64,000 nucleotides of DNA from Coturnix japonica (Eukaryota > Chordata > Aves > Galliformes > Phasianidae). A program made the translations under genes and the position numbers. Of the stretch, positions 46,301 through 59,200 are shown one piece after another (position 1 is the stretch's first letter; the number at the start of each line of letters is the position of its first letter). The notes below the pieces were generated by a model. The model was not told where the DNA came from, did not search any database, and saw only the letters and a list, made by a program, of their open reading frames with translations. The stretch is from positions 1,326,809 through 1,390,808 of the forward strand of contig NC_029527.1 of assembly GCF_001577835.2 (NCBI RefSeq). The letters are read 5' to 3'.

Positions 46301-47111
46301 AGCATGTCTGTCCTCCTCCAGGCTGTCCCAACGCCTCCTTGCCCCCAGGACTGTTTACAAAGCTCAGTTTTTGGGTGTCTGCAGTGCCAGTAGGTCAGAC
46401 AAAAAGAAAGGTTCTCATCTTCCCAAGAGAACTTAGGGACAAGGTCAGGAAAGACTACGTCAAACACAGAGCAGAGCCGTGCTCTCAGAACACAGCCTGT
46501 TTGTCTGACAATATTTTGTTACCATAGTGAAGCAGCTCCCCGAGTGTCACAGCAGCAGTCTCAGGCAATCCACGGCTGCCCCAGCCCTGAGGCTGCATCT
46601 CCCCACGAACATGCCCATAGTAACACAGGCTGTGTGCCTTACAGCTCAAGTGTAGCCAGCAAACCTCATCTCAGGGGAGAAGACATGTCTCTTATGCCTT
46701 ACCGTAAAGAAACTTTGCAAGGAGGTGAGGAAGGTGTATATCCTTCTTCCCCAGCCCTACAAAGCCACCCGATCTCATGGTAACCCCACAAACAACTGAA
46801 AATGAGTCCCAAGGAATGACATTTCTCACCTGGACTACTTCTCCATTGGAAGCAATTAAATCTGTGGGGATGGAGACTCTGAAGAAGCGTCCCACCACGG
46901 CGGAGCTGTCTGGTATCCCCACAACAGCCGGCACAGTCTCTCGGAGGTCCGAGAGCACGGAGTGCATGGAGGCCTCCAGCTGGTTTTCCCAGTCCCGCAC
47001 CACTTCTCCTGGCTCGCTGGGCCAGTGGCAGCGAGCTGAGGCTGCAAGCAACAGCACTGGGAGCAAAGTCCTCCCCAGGAATGGGGGCTGCAGGACACAT
47101 CCAACAGTCAT
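37323..47111 (-). CDS. DAG1: Dystroglycan 1, 2 coding exons, 896 aa
   Basis: Laminin receptor precursor, cut into alpha- and beta-dystroglycan; beta links to dystrophin or utrophin inside the cell. Coding exons are 46830-47111 and 37323-39731, phase 0 across a 7,098-bp intron. The start MTVGCVL is the first in-frame ATG and leads a hydrophobic signal peptide ([11 protein letters not shown]). The N-terminal domain starts [21 protein letters not shown] furin site RMRR is at residues 308-311. A Thr/Pro-rich mucin region follows to about residue 490, starting with ATPTPLTA, whose threonines correspond to the human LARGE-modified pair. The alpha/beta cut falls at G654|S655 in GSIVVEW. The membrane helix is at about 755-776 ([20 protein letters not shown]), followed by the basic RKKRKGK. 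The dystrophin/WW ligand PPPY is near the C-terminus (PPPYVPP). Human DAG1 is 895 aa. Oddity: a bird-side sequon N314-A-T316. Confidence 0.98.
42842..42986. promoter_or_regulatory. Candidate enhancer: AP-1/NF-E2-type site plus three GATA sites
   Basis: tgagtca lies at 42,842-42,848. GATA cores follow at 42,934-42,940 (agataag), 42,968-42,973 (cttatc, reverse) and 42,981-42,986 (cttatc, reverse), so three are within 53 bp. This composition is typical of GATA/AP-1 or NF-E2 enhancers. Activity and target gene (DAG1 or a neighbour) are inference. Confidence 0.35.
44090..44440 (+). mobile_element. Old, degenerate CR1/L3-like LINE fragment
   Basis: The order of blocks resembles the non-coding-strand 3' part of ancient CR1/L3-type LINEs: a gaggagaggaaaagaaagctt stretch, then cacttataaatacataaaggaag, then gagattcaggctaaagggcagcac, then aaatttaggctagaag and tcagaacagcccaattctggaacag. 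Divergence is high, so I place it only at the superfamily level. It lies in the DAG1 intron in antisense to DAG1. Confidence 0.55.
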
Positions 47112-47236
47112 TCTGCCCGGCGGCTCTCGGACGGCGCTCCAGCAGGAGGGGGGACGTGGGGTGTGCAGGCACAGCAGTGCGGGCAGGGGATCTGCCACTC
47201 CTCACAGCAGCCTCATCCTAAGGGTCCTGGCAACCT
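47112..47236 (-). other. DAG1: 5' UTR part of DAG1 exon 2, with a 4-codon upstream ORF
   Basis: A pyrimidine-rich tract and cccgcag acceptor end at 47,237, so the exon holding the DAG1 start begins at 47,236 and has 125 nt of 5' UTR. It contains a tiny upstream ORF (ATG at 47,216-47,214, encoding MRLL, stop at 47,204-47,202), out of frame with DAG1. No in-frame ATG lies upstream of 47,111 in this exon. Confidence 0.75.
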
Positions 47237-50200
47237 GCGGGAAGAAAAGAAACTCATCAGCAAATTAAATGCAATCCCCAGCCAGCGTGAAGGCCCCTAG
47301 AAACCTCTGATACTCAATGCACGACAGATGCTTCCGCTCCTGCATCCCATAGCATGGCTTCTCAAACCAGGCTTGCTCTCAGTTTCAGCCTTTGGGATTA
47401 GCCAGTGTTCATACCCAACTTTGGAGCCAGCAACATGCACTCTAGGATCAGACCTAAGCTATGCATGTGAGGCCACAGAGAGCACTTAGGGCTGGGCTAC
47501 CTTGGATCCAAGTGCTCAGGCACCTTTAACAAACCCTTTATTTCCCGGGCTGAAAGCAGCAGCTCTGAATAAGCACCTGGATGGACGTGGTGAAGTTGGA
47601 TGAGCCTGGAGTCACCCCAACAAGAGAACTCCCACAGCAGGTATCCACAGAACTTCCAGCGTGCTCTGCACATCTTGTTCTGAAAGCTCTGGAGAGAGAA
47701 CAAGGCTCTGCAGGATGTCCTGGTGAGGCCACTGACTGCCACAGTGAGAAACCAAGACACTGTCACTCTGCACAGGGCTATAAGGAGGCAGAAAGAGGCC
47801 CTCAGCCTCCATAGAGCCTGCACCCATAGCACCTATAGCACCTCGTCCATGAGCTCCCTCCTCCAGCAGGATCCGTGCTGCCCTGCTTGGCAGAACCACC
47901 ACAAAGGTTCAAGTTAGTCCTGAATTTCAGGATGTTTTGCTCTGTCTGATCTTATGAAAGCACCGAGTTTCTCTTTATCCTCCTGCTTCTGTAAGAGCTC
48001 TTTCGGGTCTCCACTTTGAACCTCCAAAACGTTGGATTAAACATCAAAGCTGGGATCAACATCTGCTTTGGCTTTGGTGCTCAGAGCACGTGCCAATGTT
48101 GATGCCTGATTGCCGATGCCAAATCCCCATCTCAGAGCACGCAGCCGGGCCTGCTGGGTGATGCTGATATGATGCTGACTTGTCAAGGCAATGCTGGAGC
48201 TGCCTCTTCCACGCAACCACAAGGCCCTGCTGATGTGCTAAGGATATGCACTGCTTCATATGGAGGAACACAGAACAGAGCGACCAGAAGACGGGGCTGG
48301 AAGCGAGACCTGCACAACACAGCTCCTGCCAGCCATGGGACCTTGCTGTGTGCCCACTGCAGGACCAGGAGGAGCATGGTCCCAGCAGGAGTGCAGCTGC
48401 CCTGGGAATTGCTTCTGCGTGGCCAACTTCATCAGGGCTCCAGCAAGAAGCTGCTAAAGCGAGACCCAGCCCAGCTGCACCTAATCCAATTGCTCAAGTA
48501 TGGTCACATCAGTGGGCTGCTGTAATTAATCACTGCCAGCACGTTAATGCCTCTGAACCCTGCACGCTGAAAACCTGGGTAGCTGCCTTCCTATGCCATG
48601 CTCCAGATAAGAAGGAATTAAGGAAAGCAAGGAGGAATCCCACTTACCTGAGCTGCTTATTTATTACTGTCCCCATAAAGACAGCACTGAACAGCCTCTC
48701 CCTAAGGAAGCCAACTCAGAGCAGAATGCAATGGGCTGGTGCAACTTCTCAAAGCACATCTATTGTATGTGCACGGCTCTCGTGCGTGTTCCCACAGGAG
48801 CATCTCCAGGCAAGTCCCATCAGTGGCTGCGTGTCGAGGCAACGAGGAGGAATGATGCAATGCAGTGTGAGGGCTGGGTGCAGACAGGGGCACAGTGCTG
48901 CATGCACCCTGATGCCGACTGCTGCTCCATGCATGGCTGTGGGAGCTGGGGGGGTGGGTGGTTTCTCCCACCCTCCATCCACCTTTGTGCTCTGCAGTGA
49001 CCCAGGCACTCAGCAGCTCCAGCCTCTGCATTGCCCGGGTGAGTTACAGGAGGGACGTGCAGGAGGACAGTTGCTCAGGGACATTTGTCACGCAGCTGGC
49101 ACAAGCAAAAGGACAAAGCTGGGGATGGACGCTCTCCCTCCACGCAGCCCCCACCGAGGACACCCTGAGCAGACACGTGCAGGAGGACATGCACGGGATG
49201 GGATGCCTCTCTGAAAGACAAGCTCACCCCTGCAGTTGTGAGGGGTGCAGCTGTCCTGCATGCCTGTAACCATAGACCAAATGTGAAGTAGCAGGTTCCG
49301 TTCATCTCCAGCACAGCTGCTGTCAGCAACAGGAAACCCTGACACTGAGCAAGAATCTAGGGGAAAAAGCAACAAAACTCAGCTGTGCTGGGCAGGGAGA
49401 TGAGCAGTTTCTGCCGATGGGAGCTGCAAACTGTCACTAGCTGCCTCAGGTCACGCGTACCAAGAGCCGCTCCATGGAGCTTGCAGGGGAAGTGGTCACA
49501 GCAATCGACACCTCAAAGTGGTTTTTATTCTGCTAGAGTAAGCACTGAGATATTTAACCTACTCAATAGCTCAGGGGAAGCTTTCCTGCTACTCATCATG
49601 ACCTTCTCTTCGCAAGCTAGAGCTCTGTACCAAGAAGGAACCAGGCGCTTGCCAACCTGACTCTGCTAGAAGACCAGGTGGATGCCCCCCAGCTGTTAGA
49701 TCCTGCTTGCAGGTCCCTCAAAACCCATGCTTAGCATGTGCCACTGTGATGCCCTGGAGCTCAGGAGAATCCACACCACCCATCTCTGTGCCAGACCTGC
49801 ACAAGTTACCCCAGCAGTGATTTTGGTAGGGTGGGACTTCTCTTTTTGATGAGAGTTTCAGCAACCACAATCTGTCCCTTCCTCCCACTTTGCTATTCCC
49901 AAACAGACAACCCAGATCATATCTTCAAGTGTGCTCAGTTAAAAGGAAACTCAGATATCATCAGCCCAAATATTTAGGATGCCTCAGAGACCATTTTTTC
50001 CCCACATTAGGAACATCGCAGCCAGAACTGCCACGGTCCTGGAAGCACACAGGAAGATCAGGAGAAATCCATGGAGGTGGCTCAAAATAACAGCTAAAGA
50101 CTGCTTCACTGAGCTGTCCTCACGTCAGACACCGCCTACAGCCGCCAAAGAAGGACCAGAAGGGATTATGTGGATACAGGACAGACCCTGCATGAGAAAC

Positions 50201-53200
50201 AACTGCACTGCCCTGGGGAAAAGAGGGCAGAGCACTACAGGTACAGAGGCACCAGGGGCTGGGAGCAGAGGCTGCTGATGGATGCACCAGGAGCAAGGCA
50301 TGCTCCAAGCTCAGCCCTGTACAGGAGGAGGCTGTGAATGTGATAAATGTTAAATCCCAAGGAGGAGGGAGGGACGGGTCAGCTTTAAGGAGAGAAGTTA
50401 CCAAGGCACTGCTTCTGGCTCGAGAAGCACTCTGTGATGGATCCCAGGGCAGCACTCCGGGCGGGTATGACTTGCATTCCTCCTCGGGTGTCTTCTCCTG
50501 GCTGTAATTGGAAAGGGCATATAGGCTAAATATACAGCTGCAGCGGGGAGGAGCAAAGGTCTGCTTGTTCTTAAGGGCATTCAGTTTAACCTGGCTTTGA
50601 CTTCACTTGATTTGCCACCGCACAGCCAGCCCCTGAGGAACACAACTCCTGATTTCACCTAAAACAGAGCTAGAGAGCATAAACATCCTCAGACATTCTG
50701 TGTTTAACAGAACCTAAGCTAAAGCTAGTCCTGAAAGTCACGGGGAATTAAACAATTAAACAAGTTAGCCTCAACTTCTTTGGTTTTAAGAGCTTTTTAC
50801 CACCAGAGCTATAGAAATGCATATTCTGAAGACAAACACGACAGGCATGTATGCATCCATGCATATGAATGCTTTATCAGATTCCAAGATGCAGTGAAGA
50901 AACAGAACTCAGGGCACCGAGATAAAACAGGTATTTGTCCTCCCAAATTCTCTTTTGTAAAGACAGCATTCCATAGCTTGGAGCAAATTCAGCGAGATAA
51001 TGCTGAGATGAAGGCAGCAGCTTTACCAGAGTGTTCCAGCAGGAACCATCCCATCCCAGTGTCTGTTACTCACCATCCACCAGTTGCCTGAGTCCAATTC
51101 AAAGCAGCTAATGACCTTAGAAGTCACTGCAATGAGGAACGCAGATCTATGCACTGCCCACCACCGTCCTGCCACTGATGGGCTGGAGACCTTCCCCCAT
51201 CTCATGCTCTACATGGGACAATATCCCTCCCCAGCCCCCAGCAATGTCAGCTGAAAGCCACAGAAATCCTTCCTCCCTGTGCTGCCCCGCTGTGCTGTGC
51301 AGGTGTTCGCTTTGGATGCAGCTACGAGCACTGAAACAAACGAGACCAACCAGATTTGCAACTCTTGCCTGACTTCTTAATTGAATTAAAGGCTGAACAA
51401 ACCCCCTCAAGAGGCTTCAGGGAGCCCACACGGAAGAGAAGCAATGAATATCCTCATCAGAGAGGATGCTTCCACTGGACATCTTGTCCTGGTAAAGCAC
51501 TAAGGATCCCACACAGAAAGGAGATCGACCCCGAGGGATACATTCTCATGGCCAGCAAAGCAGGAAATCTCACTGCAGCTTCTCCCAGCTCAGCCTCCTG
51601 ACCACCCCGTGTGCTGGAAGCCACACAGAGCAGAGGTCAGCCTGGGAGCATCCATTTAGCCAAGGAAACTCGCCCATCATCCCAGCCACCTGTTTTGTGT
51701 TTGCTAAAATAAAAGGCACGAAGCCTTGTCTGTCAAATTAGCAAACAGGAGCTGTCAGTGAGGTGGGGGAGAGCCTGATGGCAGGGCAGACCCCTGAGTT
51801 CCTTCAGAACTGTGCTTCCAAACCATGAGAATAAGGAGGCTGAAGCTCTGACAGCTCCTGCAGTGCTTGGATGCTGAGATCCTGGCACGTGAAGCCATAC
51901 AGCAAAGTATTGCCTAATTATCACCAGAGCAGCCCTGTGCATTGAGCATTGCACTCGGGCTCCCCTAGGACATGGCTGCAAATAGGCAAACCTCAGCTGT
52001 GCTGGTGGCATCAAGGGGCAGCCGGCAGCACGCTGTGTATCCCAGCATGAGGAGCAAACAACCCCAGGCCTGCAGGCACCAAACCACACCGAAAAGGGAG
52101 AATCTTAATGAGGTTTCGCATTCGTCCAAATGTTGTTTTGCTGGATGGTTTTATGCAGAGGCAGCCGCATTCCAACCGTTTATCATCACCTTCTGAGTAT
52201 TCCAAGGGATTCCTCAGATAGGGAAGTATTTCAAGAGGGTCTTTAAGCATCCATTTCCCACCTGAGCACCAGGCAGGACTGAAGGGATGGGCCCAAGGCC
52301 TTCCCCCACGCCAGGAGCCCGACTGCTGCTACCAATGGGACACGAGGCATAAGAGCAGATGGGAGGCAGACGTGAGTGAGGGAGTGAGGCGAGCCAGTTT
52401 CCAGCACTCCACTTACATAGGCAGCATCATTGATGTCCTCAGTGGCTGCGTAGCTAAGGGCCAGCACATTGTTTGGAAGCATCCTGCTGTTCCATCAGCT
52501 CCTGCACCCCACCCTGCAGCCCCAAGCATGAAGATGCAGCTCCATGGAGCTGCTCTGCCTTTATTGCTCAGGGACTGGAACTGTCACAGCTCTTCCTCTG
52601 AACACAATTACCACTGAGCAATCAGTGCAGAGCAGTATTTTCCTCTTAGAGAGCAGAGGGTGAAGGCTTTGACTGCCTGGTTAGAACTCCCTGCTCCTCA
52701 CCACAACCCCCAGCCATGCCAGCAGTCCAAGAGCCATGGAAAAGCAGGGACGTGGCTCAAGGGGTGTCCAGCTGCTTCCTATGGCACAAGGCAATTCAAA
52801 GCCAACCTGTTTGGTTCTGTGTGGGGCTTTCATGGCTGCAGCCCTGCTGCAAGGTCAGTCTGTGCCTGGGGAGGGCCTGAAGCACACAGAAAGCTCCAGC
52901 CTTCCTCCACACCCTGCTCTGGCATTGCAGAGCTGAGTGCCAAACCCAATAATAACGAGGCCACAAACTCCACTGGAAGGAGCAGAGGTGGGATTTGGGC
53001 ATCTGTTCTTAGCTGCATGTCCAGCACTAACACCTCCTGCTGCTGCCAGTGCCCAAACCTCAGGAGCAAGGAGCTCCTTCTTCACACCCAGACAGAGAAA
53101 AGGAGGAGGGAAATGTTGGAAGGAAACACTAGAGTCAGAAGATGGGACAGACCCTGAGCTGATGTCTCTCCCAGGGCAAAGCAAAGAAGCAAAGCACAGG

Positions 53201-56200
53201 TAACACACCTGCTCAGACTGCAGGAATCCCAGGAATGGGGGCAAAGTCATTAAAGCACCGATGTTTGCCCCGGGAAAACAGAGCTGAATGCCATTCTGAG
53301 GCAACAAGGAAAACTACACCAGTGCTCAGCCAGGTTCTGTACCAGCTCGTGCCTGTCCCCACCCAGCACCATCTCCCTTGGCTCACCCCAAAGCAGTGCC
53401 CCCATGTCCTGCTCTCAGCTCCCGCAGCACAGGCACCCAGCAGTGCCCCCGGGAAGGAGGGCAGCCCCATTTCACAGCCTCAAGCACCCTGAGCCCTTAA
53501 CACCCCACACCTTTCATTCTAAACACCACCCCTCAAGTCAGCCTGGGTGTGATTTCTGCTCAACACCCATTTACTCCTCCTTGATGATGCCCAGACCCCA
53601 ACAATTGGCTGGAGAGGGCGTCCCATTCCTAGCAGGCCCTCCTTGCTGCTTGCACACCCACCTTACAGCTAATAACTGCATAGATCTGAACAACTTTGCA
53701 GAAGAACTCAATGTCTCAATGCTAACACGCAGCCTAAGCAAAGATAATGCGGAGAACAGAAGGGCTGCATGAAGAGGGATGCTCAAGAGCCACAAGAAAA
53801 CACAGGCTTGGAGTTGCAGCAAGGCTGTTAAGCTCTGAAGGTGTGTGCAGCTTGCCTGGGTTTTATAATGCTGCAGCAGATGCAGGGAAACAATTAAACT
53901 GCTTATCACAGTATGGCCCATTCAGCTTCCAGAGCAGAGAGCAATTCCAGTCCCCAGGTGGCAAATGCAGCAATTAGGTACCCAATTACCTGCACCAAAG
54001 CTTCTATTTGCTTACTGTTATCTTAGTTCAGTGGTTATATGGCACTTCCTTGGCTGGCGGTTGCTAAAGGGCTGCAGGTTTGGGGAGGGGCTGTAGGGTC
54101 CCAGGAGACCTGGCAGCCCTGCAGGGCCACACTCTGCCACAGCTACAGTTCTGTCTTACTGCTTGTACAGAAGGACCAAGGTCCAGAGCCTGGCCACAGC
54201 TTCATGTCTTCACCTGGGGGGGTAAACTTCATTACCAAAACAATCCAAAATAACGACGAGGCAGCCAGGATTAGCTTCCAGCTTCTCAACAGCCCACCTG
54301 CTAAGAGGAATTCAGGCCTGGTGCCTGAGTCCTCTCTGGGTTTTGTAATAAGCTCGGAGGAAAAGCGTGCAGCTCACATTTTAGAAACAGAGAAAACCTG
54401 GCTTAGCAGCTGCAGTCCCCAGGCAATCCCTGCTTAACACAAACCTGTACAGCAGAGCAGAAAAGTACAACAGCACGCAGCCAGAGAGAGGTGTGCTGTA
54501 AAGACCAAGAATGGTGCGGTTTGGGGATATAATTCCGAGTTCAATGCAAAGGCCTCTCCAACCTACTGCAACAAAGTGCATATAAAACCACATTAGTGAA
54601 TCGAATCGTCACACACACACACACACACAGAGTGATTGTCAGAGATAGCAGCAGAAGTCAGGCTGTCCCTCGTTGACTCGTGACAACCACAAGATGAGCT
54701 GCTATGACTGCAGGCTGAGCCCCACACCACCTGCCCCTAATGCTCCCAGCAAGGCAGGATGCTGCTGTGGGTAGCATAAGCTGCAAAACATGAGTTAAAA
54801 GTGAGAATACCTGAGCTCAGGCTGCACAAGCTGGTCACTGCAAGCACAGCGTGCTCCTCATTCTGCACCTCCTCTGGACTTCTCTCTCCATGGGATAGAG
54901 GAGCTGCTCACCCAGCCATGGCCATGCACAAGGCAGCACTGAGGGGACGGGGCTGCCCCCTCCAAAGCCCCCAGGTGTCCCCGCCCTGCCCCATCCAACC
55001 CAGCCCTTTGTGGATAGCATCTCTGAGCAGGTGAGGCCTGCAGAGCCATTCTGGTGCCTGCCAGGTGATAAGATCAGGGCATTCCTGCCTGGAGCACGGC
55101 CCTTGGACACTGACAACAGCTCAGAGCACAGCAGTTAAGCTTTGTTGTTCTCTTAAATACTCCCAACTTTGGGCACTTCTGCCTTGAACTCCTGAAAATT
55201 GCTGTTTTTGCTTAAAACTTGAACTGGAGCACAAGGCAGACCCACAGCATGGGAAGCTCCAGAGCCAGCAATTGGAGTGAACCAGGACTCCAGCACCAGA
55301 CACGGCCCCCTTCCAGTAAGGGTTTGGTCACGGATACCTATAGTGTGAATAAGGACTTAGAGCTATTCCAGTTCCAACAAGGACAGATTTGAGCAAGTCC
55401 TGTGATGGGGAGCTGCTGGGCCCCACAGAACACCCTGGGGATCAATCACAGCGGAGGAGGTTGAATCGCAGCTCCACCAGCACCAGTTTTATTCTGGGTT
55501 TTCCAGGAATCGCCATGCAGAGGAAGCGAAGCGGACCCGAAGCGCTCAGATAACACATCATAATGTGAGCACATCAGCCAGAATGAAAGCTTAGAGCCTG
55601 GGAAAAAAACACCCAAAATGTCATTTGTGACAACAGCTTTGCTCTGCTTGTAACGTGCGCTGCCATCACACAGAGGAATGCGCTCAGAGATCACCAGATA
55701 AAGGCTTCTCAGCACTCAGCCCTTATTTCATGTAGACCAGGTGCTCTGCCACTACAGAGATGTCTCCCTAACCAAGAGCCAGGCACTCAGAAAGCAGGTT
55801 AATGCAAGGGGTGAGCTGAGGAAGCACTCACATGGCACCGCAGGTCCTGCTCAGCCCTCTGCCATGCACTTCTGCACTGCTCAGCACAGGTGACCTCAGA
55901 ACCACCGTCTCCAAGCAGGGGTTTGTCTACGGAAATAACTCCAGACTCCTCAGAGGAATGAAGTCATGGTTTAAAATGCAACAGTGCAGCAAATTCAATT
56001 AACTCACTGAGGCCGCCCGCTTCTTCGGCAACGTGGCAGCAAGATCCCTCACTGCCCAAACCCAAAGTGCAGTTATTAGTTATTAGGAATGCTGCTGAGA
56101 CCCATGATGTGCTCCAAAGGCTCTGCCCCATCCCTGCAGCAAGGGTCCCTCTCCCAGGGCAGCACAGAGCACACTGCTCCCCTGTATAGAGCCCAAGAGA

Positions 56201-59200
56201 TGCCCCACTATGAACCCCCAGTGGAAGCTATAGGGGCTCAGAGGGGTTCGCACAAAGCCAGCCAGAGGCAAACAGAGGCTCTGCTGAGGAATGAGCTCCT
56301 CTGTCAGTCTGTGGTGATTGATATGTACATCTGCCAGTCCCCACCTGCTGTTCGCATTCCTGGCATTTCTTTTTTGCAGCGTTTTCTCCCAGAGAAAGGA
56401 CCAGCTGCTTATCAACTGCTGCAGAGATTTAAAGGAAGAGAAACAGGCCCCGGCTTCAACAAAGCAAAAATATTTCAAGCCCTGAGCACACCAAAGAGTT
56501 TTCCTCTATCAGGTGGGAAAAACCTGCCCAAGGGCTGGACCAAAGAAACCCAGCACCGAGTGAGAGTTGCACGGAGCTCCCCTTCCACCACTCCTCCATC
56601 CCACCACCACTCAAAGCCCAGCAGCCAACCGAAGCAGGAGCTCCACGGCCCTCTCCAACCCTCCAGCCACTCACCCCAAAGTCGTTTTCTGCCCCGGTGA
56701 GCCAGAGCCTGGGAGAAAGAGGCGAGGAGAGCGAGGAAGGCCAGTATGTGAGCAGGGCAAGGGCTGCCCAGCAGCGAGGGCTGACGAGCAGGGACAGGCG
56801 GTGGGGATGGGGGGGCAGCCAGGGTGCGAATCCCCAGCGTGTCCCGAGCCAAGAAACTGCCTTCCAAGTATTCGTGGGATGGATTCCTGCACCTCCCAGT
56901 TCTGGTTCTCAGCCCTGGGTATGAGCTGGAAGTTTTTCTTTCCTTCTCATCTTAGCTTTAATGTGGCGAGGAGGCTGAGAAAAAGAAATGGTAAAGGGAT
57001 CCAAAGCAGGGAGGGAGAACGTGAGCCTACCTGCCTGCAGAAAGCAGCTCTGAGCAGCAGGACAGATCTGGTAGTGTAGGGCTCTCCTGAGATCTCGGTG
57101 TCTTTAAGATCCAGACCCCTGTCAAACTGGATCAGAATTAGCTATCAGGATCATTATTATTAGAGAATTATTAGAGATTATTATATCTCCCTGCTGAGAG
57201 TAGAGCAGCCTGGCTAGCGTGGGGAGCTGAGCTGGAGCTGTGTGCAGGGTGTGCTGGGACACCCCACCTGCTTCACACTGAAAGCAGCACAAACAACTGC
57301 AAGTCTACGAGGCTTTGCTTATTCCTGACTTTGGGGAAAAGGAGGGAGAAAGCAGCAGGAAATAAATGCAGCTTTCCCATTGCCTGGAAGGGGGGAAAAA
57401 AATGCTCAACAGCTTTGTTTTGGGCTGTTATTGCCACCTACACAAACCTTAAGCCAGGCTTAAGTAAACCAGAGTGAATGCAATACAAAAGCTGATAGAT
57501 ATCCCTGACTCAGGCCTAGGAGCAGCTCTGTCCCGCAGCTCCCTGCAGCTGGCTCTATGCAGGCCAGGTGGGAGCAGCCCTTGGTTTGCAATGGGTGCAG
57601 CTGTCCTCCGGCTTTATGGCTCCTGCAGGAAATTTCAACAGGAACTTTCTATAAATTAACCGTCCATAAAACAAGCTTGTTTTCTCAGTGCACCCGAAGG
57701 TCAGTAAAGGTCTGTGTCAGCCTCACGTTCCCAGGGCACTAAGCAAGCTCTGCACTGCAGCTTTGCTTCCCAAAGCACCGGAGCATGAGTTGAGCACAGC
57801 ACTAAGTTGGTGGCACAGCGAGGAGCCGTTCTTCATCCACAGCAAAACTCATAATGGTTTTTGCCCTAAAATCCTCAGTGCCAACCAGATGTCTAAGTAG
57901 CCTTTGTCCCAGAAAGAGAAATACACCCCGACCTCAGACAGACAGCACTGGCTCCATTTGCCACAGCCCTCCCACGGCTGTTTGCTCTGCAGGAGCAACA
58001 AACACCCATTTCGGCTCCTTCAGGTCTGGAAGCTGCTGGTGATAAGGTGGTTAATGGCAAATACCCCTCACCTTCCTGTCGATAAAAACACACCTGACGC
58101 ATTCCCACTGCTGGAGGAAAGCAGGAAGCAAGCAGGAGGAAAACCAGGCTGAGATCAGCACAGCAAACCTGGGAAAGCAAAGTGCAAATACACTGTAGTA
58201 CAGGATGCCCAGGGAGGGCTGGGGCAGTACACAGGGGAACAAGAATGAAGGAAATCTCTGGAAAAGCTGAAAATAGAAGTTGGGAAACGCTCTGTCCAGC
58301 AGTCCAGCCCTTCCAGGGGTATTTTAAGCCGTGAGTATTTTTTCCTATGACCAAATATTCCAAGTTGCTTTGTTTCAAACCTTATCTTCCTGGGCAGCCA
58401 CTGCCTCACGTCTTAGACCCGTACCCTGCCAGCCCTGTTTGCTCCTCATTCATTTCATGCTGTTTTACCTCCACTTAGTGCCAGAATTTTCGGGCTCTCC
58501 CAACATACCTGGCCTCAGCTCTACGAATCAACCCTGCTTTGTTCACAAAACAACAAGTGGTCTTATTTCCTAACCTAGTTTTTGTCTCTTTTACAAGCCA
58601 GGCAGTGAAAGAAAATACACCAGTAACTCCATGCAAAGAAACAATCTCTATAACAAGGTGCTGCTCTCAGGGACAAAGCCCCGGAGCACAAACCAGCTGT
58701 AATTTCTGGGTGCTGTGCTCAGCCAGAGCACAAGTCCTGCCCTGCCATGTGCCAAACCCCATCTGATGTCTGTTCTCCCCTGAAGACTTGGCCAAAGCCG
58801 TGCACAGAGGGAAAATGCATTACCCTGCAGCCCGGCCTGCCAGCAATACGGGCTCTCGTACACCAGGGATGCTGACAAAACACAGCTTAACCTTCAGAGC
58901 ACGAATGTTCGCAGATGCATTACAGTACACAGATATTAATATTCGCAAATAAACGCAGGCCTGCTGAATCCAAAGCACACAGAGCAGATGGGTCTGCGGC
59001 CAAGGACGTGTTTTCTTTGGAGACCAGAGCAGGCTCTCAGAGCCCACTTGTTTTACCTGTTTGACACTCGAATCTGACTTTCAAAAGCAGGAATCAGCCA
59101 CACCAAAAGGCCAACTGTCCCTGCAAGAACTGCTGCTCTCCTCTGGCTGCTAAAGAAAGGGGGAAAACAGCCCCAGGTCACTGCATTCACCTCCAGGAGC

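Larger units (their letters stand above)
39732..46829 (-). other. DAG1: DAG1 intron between the two coding exons; no gene seen
   Basis: Intron of 7.1 kb with donor CAG|GTGAGA and acceptor TTTGGCAG. No coding exon of another gene is recognisable. It contains an old LINE-like fragment (about 44,100-44,440), a GATA/AP-1 motif cluster (42,842-42,986) and an AT-rich unique stretch at about 41,200-41,720 that might be a conserved element. Other open frames are short. Confidence 0.85.
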
